A DNA stretch of 64,000 nucleotides, taken from NCBI GenBank assembly GCA_022885665.1, contig JAGQDJ010000187.1, positions 1 through 64,000 on the forward strand, in the 5' to 3' direction. This document shows positions 50,401-62,400 of this stretch, in pieces. The stretch is from Triops longicaudatus. Lineage: Eukaryota > Arthropoda > Branchiopoda > Notostraca > Triopsidae. How positions within the stretch are numbered: the stretch's first letter is position 1; each line of letters starts with the position of its first letter. Position numbers and translations under genes: made by a program. Under the pieces are notes generated by a model. The model had not been told where the DNA came from, made no database searches, and saw nothing but the letters and a program-made list of their open reading frames with translations.

Positions 50401-53400
50401 GTATACAACGAACTTTCGGATATCCTAGTGGAGAACATAACTAGGTTATGTAAAGGTACACAAAAAGCGTCCTATTCAAAAGTCTTGGATAGGTGTTTTA
50501 CACTATCAAAACAGCACCCTTCTAAGAAAAGCACGGAAATCAGATTTTAATTAATGTCTCGTTTGTTGCTCTTTTTGTGTTAAACTTTTCTGACAGGTAA
50601 TTTAAGTTATATTCTACAGCAGTGATTTTTTGCAGCACCAAGGCGTCTTTTATTCAAAAATTATGATTAAAATAAAACCTGCCCCCGTTACAATGCCTAA
50701 GGCACGACACAGCACCCCGAGCGGTTCTTACGGCGTACGTAAAAGAGCGCCCGCCTAGCCACAGCAAATACACAAGCAGAGCACGGCGTGGGACAGAACC
50801 CGCACTGCTTTCCCGCAACGGGAGCATTCGTTGCTGACCAACGGCGCGACAAGCTTCACTGCTCCCGCAATGGTTACGGCAACGTTCATTGTTACTAACA
50901 ATGAATTCCCTCAGTCGCACGACAGCTCTTGCACTGGCAACACGCACTAGCGTTTGCCTGTGTGGAATATTCTCAATCAACAATATACTGCTACTTGGTG
51001 CTTTATTTTTGAAGGCGAAGTGTTTCCTATACGTAACAATGAAATGTTTGGTTTCTAAGACTAGTGCATTTTCAAAGTCCGTCTTTTCTCCACACCACGT
51101 TCGCTTCAAGTACGCAACAATAAACAGTTTCAACGCGATCTCTCTAAATGCATTTAATGCTAAGTTAAAACGTGTCTAACAATGAAAGTTTGACGTATAA
51201 AGTATTGTTTGTAAAAGTTTCATTATTGTATGGCGTTCGTGACCTCTGGAGTGTCGAATATAGATTTTTTTCCCTTTTTTTTCTTTTCTAGACCGAACGT
51301 TTGTTGACACTTCGTGACAGTGTTGCCCGGAATGAAGCTAGAAAAACGGCCAAACAATGCGCGTGAACGCTGTTACGAGTTCAAATTTCGTCGACTCTCC
51401 CCATTTCCCGGAGTTAACTTCATTGGGACGCTCTCCTTGCGCCAAGAGTTGTATCTTTCCCGTGGGTGGGGCAAAACAATGCAATTAGAGACCAGTTGCA
51501 GGCGTTGTTTTCACTCGTCTCCGATTTCTAGCCCCACAAGTGCGTAAGAAGCCGAGGTAACGTAACTTTACTCAGTAAAAGTGGGGGAAAAATATTTGTC
51601 TCAGCCACTGAATCCCAAATTCCTTTAGATAGCCACCTTCGCTCGAACTACTGACGAAATGCAAGACTGAAAGATGGCAGAAAAAAATGCAACATAAGGT
51701 CAAGACAGCACAGCTACAATAGGAAATAAAAACCCTTCAAGAGGACACGCCAAGTTGGTTCACAAGGCTGAAGACGTAAAGCAATGGGAATAAAGCCCGA
51801 ACTCGTTGCAAACTTCAAACTTAAGCGGATTCCCTTGACGTGTGCTTAAGTAACGAGCTTCGAGGGGTAAAGTCCTGAAAACAGGCATTTCGTGTGAGTA
51901 AGTAACCCCCGCGACCGTCAACCAATCAAATCTCCATAACTTTCCCCCATTGTCGCCGTTTTTGTTGCTTTTTTGTTACCATATTCCTGTAATCAAAGGC
52001 GCAAGGGATTACAAATCAGAGCGTTCTTTTCTCTTCCATGTTTAATAGGAAAGTAGCTAGCGAGATCCCTAGGCACGTCCATGTAGAGAACACGTCTCCA
52101 GTTTGCTGCTTCCATATTTTTAGAATAATAACAAGCAACAGAAGCATGTTCCTGACAAGCACCAAACAGGGAAAGATGAGACGTGCAGTTGGCCTCGGCA
52201 TAATAGGAAAACTCGGCGCTACAAAAGGATTGAGAAGGCGAGCGTCAAGACCTGTCTCATCAAAAGCTGAAGACGTCCGAGACTTGAACAACAGTAGATA
52301 AGGTGGAAAGCAGGGTAACAGGGCGGGAGATGCGGCATGAGAAAGGCTTCGAGACTTAGTTAAGGCGCAAAAAGGGGCAGCAAATGAGAGAACGCTCCCG
52401 AAATCAGGTACGAGTATGTGTTAGTGCTTGTATATTCAACTAACGTGAGTTTATGGCACGTGAAGGGCAACGACTTCCAATTCGGAGGGCAAATTGCTTC
52501 ATCTTTGGGTGTACAGAGCTACGGACTGCAAATTTCAATAGGCCTGACACGAGAGAGACTATTCAGGCAGCCAATTTCCTCTCTCGAATTCCTCTTTGGG
52601 CACATAGCCAGCTAGGAATTCAAGAGAGGAATTTTGTCTCGAAAACGTTTACACATCTTATAACCCGAAACCAGAACGCTTTGAGGAACAGTAATGCCAG
52701 TAGAGAAAAGACTTGAGCTTGTACAATCATCAGCAAGAAAATCTTTACCGAACAAATCACGCAGGTTTACGGAATTCTCCTGAGGCTGATTTGCCTTCTT
52801 TAGCAGGTGAAAAAGCTGACGCTAAGCGCTTACAAGGCTCGAGCCTGAGTTAGCATATCCTGTTATGTACAGAAAATAATAACTAAAACCTTTGGAGTGT
52901 GGAAGTATTGCCGTTAGTTACAGTTACTGTGAAAGGCGTTTTGCGTTAAGTCAGCTTAGACATGTGAAAATTAACCAGATCCTTTGTAGGGCTTACGTCA
53001 TGTCCTCTCCCTTTACTTAATGTCATTACTTTACTTCTCGTTGGCTATTAATAATGTAAAAGCGACGGAGTATTTCCTTATTAAGGTACTTTAACTACTC
53101 GCTTTATCGTTCTTATACGCAGTTATTTTATCAGAAACTGATATCAGAAACTGAGTTGGCATTCTTCAAAACTTTTCCTCGAACGCCTTACATGAAGAAT
53201 GCATAACGGTACTTTACTACGCTAATAAATAAGTAATTTATATTATAATTAGCTAGATGATAATTAGCTAAATGGCTTGAGTTTACAGAAAGTCGTTTAA
53301 ACTTGGGGTGGACCTTTTATTCAGCTAGAGGTTGGCTACGGAAACGGAAAAGGGCTTAACTACATGGAACTCGCACCTTGTAAGCGATTAGCGTAGGCTT

Positions 53401-56400
53401 TTTTACCCGCAAATAAAGGCAAATTAACTTCAGACGGCTTTATTAGACCTGCGTGGCTGGCTCTGTAAAGTTTTTTTCTCTCATGACTGTACAGCTTCCG
53501 TGTGTTACAAATGAGGCAACTAATAAGGAACAGGTTCGCTGGATCATGTCACGTACCACGACAAGTGAGGCCAGAAAGAAGGGAATTTTTTATTTTCTGG
53601 GCAAAGTAGAAACAGAACCTAAGAATGTACGCTTTGGGGGCGACAAAGGACGTCTTTATGTGATTTTAAGGACAGAAAAGAAGAGTTTCCAAGAATAACT
53701 CAAGAAGGGAACAAACTTACAGATCGTGAAGATATGACGGGGCTTTTTGTTTAAGATCACAAAATGACTTTCTTTTGTTTTCAAAGCCCTTTCTGCGGTT
53801 AAAAGTACTTTGCGTTTAAAATTTATTTGAACTAGACTTGAAGCAAAATATGTGAGACTAGTAACGTCAGTAGAACTAGTTTAAAGTGCTGACACAGCTT
53901 TTGTTAACGTAGCTAAAATTAACTAACCATAGCTAAACTATGGTAGCTTTTCTGCTCCATACTTCTCCCATTTTTCATTCCGATTCGTCTCCTACACTTT
54001 CACGTTCCATTACATTTCTTCAGTTAGTCAAACTGAAATATTTACGGATTTGTTATTTTCTTTTTCACAGGATTCTGACATGGAAACCTGAAAATGGACG
54101 GAACGGAAATCGCGTACGGACCAGGATTACGTCACGTGGGATGCGTTATGCCACGAAAAAGGCGGCGGAAATTAGACTCCTTGGAAAGCGTACGAAGAGG
54201 CCACGACTTTTCAGGAGTTTCATCATCGTTTAATAATCGTTTCCCTATCTGATGTACCCAGAATTACAACAAAACCTGTACTTTCCAAAGACCATCCCAA
54301 AGCAATATTACAGTATTTACAATTGGTCAAGGAAAGGTTGATAGAAACTTTCCTTGCCTTCCCAGCCACGAGGAGAAGAATTTCTCATCTTTGTCATCCG
54401 TAATTGTATCCCAGCAAAGATAAATGGAAACCACTGAGCCCATTAACACACAAAAAGTAAGCACCACTGCAGAAAGTTATCAATTTCCTATGCCTTTTTG
54501 AAAGACAAACAAATTGTTTCCAACGCTACCCAATTGGTGACCAAATGGTTCATAAGGGTTGTCCACAATGTGAGTTGTGTAAGTTTTTTTGTGTGATTTT
54601 TTAATTATTCACACGCTGTTCCAGTCTTCAGAAAGCATACGGTCGATTTTAACTGATTCTTTGACAGAGTAACTGGTTCAAAGAGTGTAAGGCTTTACAA
54701 AAAATTCCGTTAAATTGCTCTACAGTGCTCGGCATCAGAGACGCACTCGGATTACTTCAGAAAACGGTCTATATGGAATTTTTCCCCAAATTCAGATTGT
54801 TTCATTATCTCCCAAATTGCATAAACTACGTTAACGAAATCCTACAACAATGGAAGATGGCTTCAAACGGCCAAATCCACTTCCAAACTATCAAGAGGAG
54901 TTCATCCATTAACTAGAAAGCTTCTTCAACCCTAATATGGGATATTTTCTCCCTTTTATGGCTCAACTACGCCCTTTTTAACCCACCCACCCCATGTAAG
55001 GTACTTCCTCACCGCAAAGAGCGCATTGAATACGGGTTAGACTCCATAAACTTGCCTTATTCCCACGGGATTGCGCCACATGTGCACTGTCATGTCCACA
55101 CGTACTCTTTATCACAGAGCAAGAGTTGGTTCGCTTTTCTACTCCCGAAAATGTTCACTTGAACTATGCATAGAATTTCACAGGTGCGCCACTTCATTCT
55201 TGCTATCGTTAATAAGAGTAAGCCCCGCCCCCTTTTTCCCTCCAACTCAGTTATGCTCAACTAAGAGCGGTTCTTTACGATAACCTCAGAGCTGGGAAGT
55301 AATGTACCGTTTATTGTTCACCCCGGAGTTTAATAAACACATTTCAACCAAGCGCAACGCCCCCTTTGGGCTATTTCCGTGTACTACATTGTCCGCCGTA
55401 TTTCCTCCGTGATAAATTGTGTGTTTCCCTTATTAGCCGTGACAAATCTTTATGCACAACTTCCTTTTCTTAAGGAACTCTTGGTTTCAGAAAACGTCAA
55501 CAAAAGAAGCGAAAAGAGAAAAATGGTCAAATATTCACTGAAATTGAAAATATGCCTGCAGTTTGGACATTTTAAAAAGGAAATAAAGAGCTTTATCATT
55601 TAAATTCGAAAAAGGCTTTACAATTTAAACTCGATGACGAAATAAGCGAAAGGAAAGAAAAATAAAGAAATTTCTCAGCGAACGACACCGAATTGAACGT
55701 GACTAAGTACCATGTTCACACGAACCTTACACCCCGACAACAAAGGAAAAATCACTTCAACACTGCGTACATCAAGTGAGGGAATATCCTTAACTGGGGA
55801 GTGGCTAACTGTCAATACTAATTGCTCATACGCATCCATCTTTGAACAAACAACGCTGTGAGGGTAAAGTGGGTGGAGAACGCATATACAAGGCACAGAA
55901 TTGAAAAAATGGCCGCAGCTTCTCCCTTTGGTACTCTTTCACACTCGGACACACTTTGATAAGTTACGTGGAACTGGGATATGCATACAAATGGAAGAAA
56001 ACGCTTCGTTTCCTAGGATTTCCTACCAAAGATTTCACAAATGGAGAAGAAACGGCTAGCTTTCATTTTTAAAGTTGACGTGGAAACCGCATTCCGTAAG
56101 AACTACTCTGGGAAAAAGAACTTATTTCCTCTGAAAACCAAACTTTTCTTTGGCAATGAAATTCCAGCCTGGGCAGCGAATAAATACCAAGTAGTTTTTC
56201 TTCTTTTTTTATCGTCTGGCTAACGCTGCTTTTCACGACTCCTAAGTATTTGACTCGTAAAAACAGACACACGAAAGCAATATACGGGTGGACTAACATA
56301 ATAAAAGGAAAAAACGGCAAATAAAAAAGGAAAGAAATAAACTTCGGAAGAGCGAAAGGTGTTAGATGGGACACTAAAATCGACTTTAGTGGGCGGGGAA

Positions 56401-59400
56401 AGCCAGGGTGATATGGTTGTAGAGAAAGTAATAAGCGTCTCGAAGAAGTGGGCGTCGGGAGTTGAATGCAGCAGGTGTGAACTACTGCTAATGAATGAGG
56501 GATAATGTTCGTTCCGGGGGAGGAGTTTGGCAAACTCAGAAAGTACAGAACTTAACGAAAGACGAGGCCGAATTCATCCTGTGTAGGGGTAAATCAAACC
56601 ATCAATACAGAAAAACGAAAAAAATATAAAGAAAATGAGTAACAATCAAGCATCAGTGAAAAGAAAAGACTAAATAAAAATACGAAAAAAATAATATAAA
56701 AATACGTAAGGCCAACTAGGTTTTAAAAATATTCGGGGTCAAAAACTTCAAATCAACAAGGTACAGTACACAACTCTATCAGTCGTAAAAACTCCTTTTT
56801 TTAGTTTCACTTTCATACATGTATCGAACTTTCCTGGAAATCCGACACGGAAATCGAAAACAATAAACAAATACCTCAAAGAAATTGGAACTCTTCTGCT
56901 GCTTTTTCAATAACCATAAAAGCAGCCAGTAGCAAAGAATTCCAGGCAGTCTAATCCCTAACCAACGCCGGAGCCATAACGGGCGTCCCGTTTTTGGCTG
57001 TACCGGCTTTACTTAACGACGCTGCGGCCGATACATAAGGTCTGGCCGTGTAAAGAGCGTAATTCAGACTCGGATTCGGTGGCTTACTGATGGCGGCTGG
57101 TTTCATTCCCACCACACTACCACCAAGCATCCTTTTCTCTCCCGGGGCCAATACATAGCCCGGGCCTGGCCCTTGGGCGCCATTGCCATTTGCATTTTGA
57201 CAACTCCCATCTCGTTTTCCCACGTTATCGCCTTTCATATCATCTTCCTGCGCCCGACGGCTGCTTTGGGCCCATTTTTCGTCCACCTCGCCTCCGGAGA
57301 CGAGCGAATTTCCCTCGGGAGCAATAGCAGCGCTGTCTGCTATGCTTCCTGCTTCTTTAAATCGCTTTGTACGGTTCCCTGCTTCCAAAAACGAATCTAA
57401 GAAGCCAGAAACACTGGCTGCGGTAGCCTTCTGACTCGTCGTTCCTTCTTTTCTCCTAAGATGGGGTTCTACATGCTCTGGCTCGTGATGCAAGCCTAAA
57501 CCGCCCTGGCTATAACCCCACGGTAACCAATTCTGTGCGTTCCAGACTTGAGGAGACACGTGAGCGCCACTGGGGGCACGGTTTTCATTGTTGACGTCAT
57601 CTACAATGAAACCGGCTTCTTCCGACGCTCCGAAGACAGTCTGGCTAGCGAAAAGACGGAACTCGTGCGAGTTTTGGCGCGGGAGCGGGTTTAAGTTGTT
57701 TTTGAGCTCACCAGCGCCACCTAGGACAGCCTGAGGCTCTGAGACACTAACAGTGGGAGTAGCATGCCAAGAGTCGTTACTTAAGGCTAATGGAGGGGAG
57801 AGAGCGGTAGCAGCACGCGTTTCTTCTTCGATGCGTGGCAGGCGTTCCGCTAGGGGGAAGCACTTGCGCAGACCGTTGTGGCTTTCGCAGGTGGGACAGG
57901 GCGTAGCAGAGGCAAGAGAAGGAGGAGAAAGGGCAACAGAGTTGCTGGCACTCACCTGCGCGTCTGTGGACATCGGGTGCGGCTTGGCCACGCCGATGCG
58001 CACTATGCCTTTGGGCGCGCCTTTCAGCGCTTGCACGGCCGCGTCGAGCGAAGCGTTCTCCAGGTTGATGTCGTTGACGAAGATGAGGCGGTCGCCGGGA
58101 ATGAGTCGCCCGTCCTGTTGCGCTACGCCGCCGGGCACGAGGCTGCGAATGACGATGATGGTTTCGTTCGGGTTCATCGGATCCTTTTTCAACAAAATTT
58201 ACCAAAATTCATGTTATTTTGAGATCTTTTCATTATTGTGAAGATTTTCTGTAATTTTATTTCATTAAATAGTATATGCCAATGTTCGTTTTGTATTAAA
58301 CTTATTATTTATTAAGTATGTTATGACGTAATCTTATTTACCCTAACCGCAGCCCAAAAGCGCAAAACAGAAAGTATACTAAACACTACAAGGGAAAGAC
58401 AACTCAGGAAATCAACGAATCAAAAACCTTAAATTCGTGCACGCCCAAAATGTAGAATGTACACGTGAAAAATTGTACATCTTCCTAACATTCGAAAACG
58501 TCCACAAGAAATACGCAGTTTTACTTCATTTTCATTTCTTTTCCTACACAATTTTAAGAAAAGCTTGTTAACCAAGTTCGCTCAAACTTTTGTCTCGTTT
58601 CCAATCATTCCTCGTGGTTTATCACAGTCGCAACACAGGAAATGTATTGCGCAAATCTTTCGCTTGTTGGCTCGTTTTTCGCGCCGTAACGACTACTCAG
58701 GCCAAATTCACTATATTTCCCTGTTTTTCTTTTTTGTGCACGTCTCGTTGCTCCCAACGACCCTTAACTCGCAGTAAGTTGGCTTCAAGCGTCTCGCTCT
58801 CTGCCGCTTAAGATTATTTCTCCGAGTCTGCTTGCTCTCATGTCAACAGTTTCAAAACCAATTTATATGCTAAACAGCACACGAAACCTACTCGCTTAAG
58901 AAGCACTTTATATCTCGTAGCTCTCTTTTTAAGGGAAAATACGGGAAACCGTGAAATTATTCATTTTTCTGCGAGAGAAAAATAAATCCGACTTTCCTTA
59001 AAAATCAGAAAAAAACATATTTAAGCCTTGATAACTAAGAAGTAAGGAAGCGTATTTCGGAGTAGCAAGATTAAAACCATTTTTTTAATAATTGTTAAAT
59101 AGAAGATTAATAAGAAAAGCTGATAAACAGAAGCTTAAAGTTCGTTGAAAACAGAACGAACCCTTGGCATGCTACCACGAACACAGAGGAGAAAAGCTTG
59201 AAAGGAAGAGTTTACTTGATAGTCCAAGATGGAAAATCCCAATCCGCGATCTCCTTTGACTAACTCGATGACTTGCGGCTCGGAACTCCACGTGGCCAGC
59301 CCGGTCAAAGGCTCCAGGCTCCGCGACCGGCCTTTATTGAACGACGTATCGGGATTGACGTTCGAGGAAGACGCCAACGAACCGTCAGACTTGGCTTTCA

Positions 59401-62400
59401 CTAGTCGGTCCGGGGTTTGGATCAGGCTTTGTAAGCTGCCGCCCAGAATGTTCTGCCCAAAGAAAAGATCCCGTTAATACCCATTCAAATCCGGAAGATC
59501 TTATTTACTACTGACTATCTGAGAAAAACAAGTTGCAAATATCTAAAATTAGACGAAAAAAAGACGAAAAAGATGGGAAAAGACGAGCAAAAATTATGAG
59601 AAAACATATTTCAAGAAAAATTTTATTTGATTTTTTTAAAACAAGAAATCCTGACAAACTAACGGCGTTGCAGCGCTGACTTATACTACGTATTTACTTA
59701 TTAATCTTATTGTTTTCTTTTACTCTTTTGCTACTGTCCCGGTATTATTTCTATTTCCGTTTATTTTTAGGATTATTTCTTTACTCTTTGCTGAAAAGCG
59801 GCTCGATCCTGGGCTGGATCAATGGGACGCGTCGGAATCGCAAATTCGCCGCCGGGTCGGCGAGCACAGACCATTCGGACATCTTGGGGCAGCTCTTTCA
59901 GGATTCCGACCACTTCCACGTGGTTTAATCCCAGTAATTGCTTCCCGTTGACCTAAACAAGTCCGAAGGTTTAAAGGTTTTCGTGATGTAATAATATTCG
60001 TCGACGGAAAAAGAACCGCAAGAGTACGCAGAAAAGGAAAAATATCCGCAATTTTTTAAGAGAATAAATGTAATGCAATACCGATTTCATTTAGATAAAT
60101 ATTTCTTTTTATTTTCTATCTTTTTATTTAGAATTAACCTTGATTATCTTTTTCTTTACTTTATCGTACATTTTGTGTAAACTTTTATTCCATTTTTATG
60201 AAGTTTAAATTTCAACAAGGTTTGAAATATGACTATCCCTTTAAATACACAGTTAACTTTAATTTAGTTAAATTCAACAGAGACAAAAATTCAAGATTAA
60301 CTCAAATCCAAGATTCAATATTAAAAATGTGTACAACAGACGGAAATGCAAGTTAGTTATTGTAGAACAATGGGAAAAAGGAAAGAAAAATACTTCAATA
60401 AGCTCGTCGCCGCTATGCAGTTTGCCATTGGCGCCCACAGGGCCATCTGGTAGGATGGAGCGAATGTAGTGGTGAGGTCGCACTTCGCGTCCTTCTTCGA
60501 CGTCCACCGTCCCTTCGAGGCTAATTCCCAAGCCACCATTCGGCTGAAACTTGGATAACTGGGCCACCTGTGGGAAACGTGAAACAAATCCGTTTCAATT
60601 TCCTAGTTTTCACTTGTCAATGAATTATTTTCGGTTTTGCAACATAAAAAATAAGGCAAATATATAAAAAAGTGTCAAAGGGGAACTTACCACAACTTCA
60701 TACTCCGGACCAAGAATCCTGGACCATTTGGCTACTAATGCAGCTTCGACAGTCGGGTCCAAGGCTCCGCTGTAGTGGTTGTCGATTAACGCTTCGAGTT
60801 CGGGCATAGTTGCTGTGGCGAGCGATTTTGTCTGCGTCGTTTCCGCGCGTTCGCCTTCAGGGTCTTCTCGATCCAAATCAATCTCATCAACAATGGCCTG
60901 CAACGATTCGAAAACAAGACTGTTAAGCTATCACATACCTAACGCCACGCCTCCTTTCACGTTATTAAACCCAAAATATGACATGTTCCATTACAAGCGA
61001 TCTTTAAAATGTAACACTTGAAACATCATCAATAACACGAACTTAATATAACTAAAAAAATTTAACTCCAAGAAATAGATATTAACGATTTTTAAGCTAC
61101 GTTACAAATTAAATAAAAATCAATAAAAAAATTAAAGTTAAATAAAACGACAATATACCAGTACATCCCAAACAAAAAAGCTTACAAAGACTGTAACAAT
61201 TAAAAATGTAAAAAATACAGCAAAATTACTTACTGAAAAAATGGAACTATTTTATAAAAAAATAAAATAAAACTTACAGGCACTTGTGGTGGGGCAAAGG
61301 CAGGAGGCGATAAAGGGGGAGGCGGCGACTGAGGCAAAGCGGGAGGAGGCGGGGACGGAGGGGGGGAGGGGTGGCTGAGGGTCGGCCCACTGGGTAACGG
61401 CGTCGTCACATAACTGTCTGCAATGGCCTGCTGCAGCTGCTCGTATTTCGGGCCGCGTAAGTAGCGCGCCAGCTTGAGGTACACAGTTTGGCCGGTAGAG
61501 CGCAGTACCTCCACGGCTTCGTGGTTCGTGTAGCCTTGCAGTGACCGGCCGTCGACTTCCACGATCTGGTCGTTGATCTGAATCTTGCCACTCAGATCTG
61601 CCGCGCTCCCTGGGTTGATACTCTTCACGAAGATTCCTGACAACTCTTCTGCAAGAGTTAATTACATATTATTAGTTTTTCATTTTTTTAAATTTTATTC
61701 TATTTTATTTCTTTAATTTAATTTTATTTTTTAATTTTATTCTATTTTATTTTTTTTATTTTACTCTATTTTATTTTTTAATTTTATTCTATTTTATTTA
61801 TTATGTTTTTATATTATTTAAATTACGCAAGTAAATAACAAAAGAAAAGAATTTTCAGCTTAAGAGAGCTCGTTCAGGTTGCCAAGCTGTGACGTAGTTT
61901 GTCCTGTCATCTAGTGCGCAGTATATCGTATGAAACTCAAAAGACGCCATCTATTGTTGCTATAGCGCACCTTTTTCGCAGACATAGCCCGCAATGGTAA
62001 TTCCCAGTCCCTGGCTGTCTTTTTTGAGCTCGACGTCAAAGGTCTGCATCTCGGGCAGCTCGGTTTCCATGGCCACTGGGTAAACGGCCTGCAAGTCGTC
62101 CGTAACCGAGGCTGTCAGATGCGTTCCCATTAACTGGACTCCCGGGAAGGCGGGTCGCTGGCCATAACCATCCATCAAGGGACCGTCCGCCTGGCTCTAT
62201 TCGTGCCGAAGAAAAGGGAGGGAAAAATTCAAAAATTTCAGATTAGCGCATTTCTACCGAACAATTCGACCCTCTTCCCCGCCGAAAAAAAAGAAAACAA
62301 GACAAGAATAAAAAAGCCTATTATCAGAGAATAAAAAAAGCTTGCAAATGACTAATTCTTTCTTTTTCAAAATGCGTTTCAGAAAAAAGTTCTATACTAT

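Noticed and set aside
50654..51133. 159-codon minus-strand frame
   Set aside because: It overlaps the palindrome-rich island, is Arg/Ala-rich without any family resemblance, and is most likely a by-product of raised local GC.
21876..51192. Whether the recurring AACAATGAA words form a CRISPR-like array
   Set aside because: Spacing is irregular over kilobases, repeats are short and divergent, and the genome is clearly eukaryotic.
56069..56533. 154-codon minus-strand frame in the 7.6-kb intron
   Set aside because: Low-complexity Pro/Leu/Phe composition, no domain, and not contiguous with the 56951-57955 frame.
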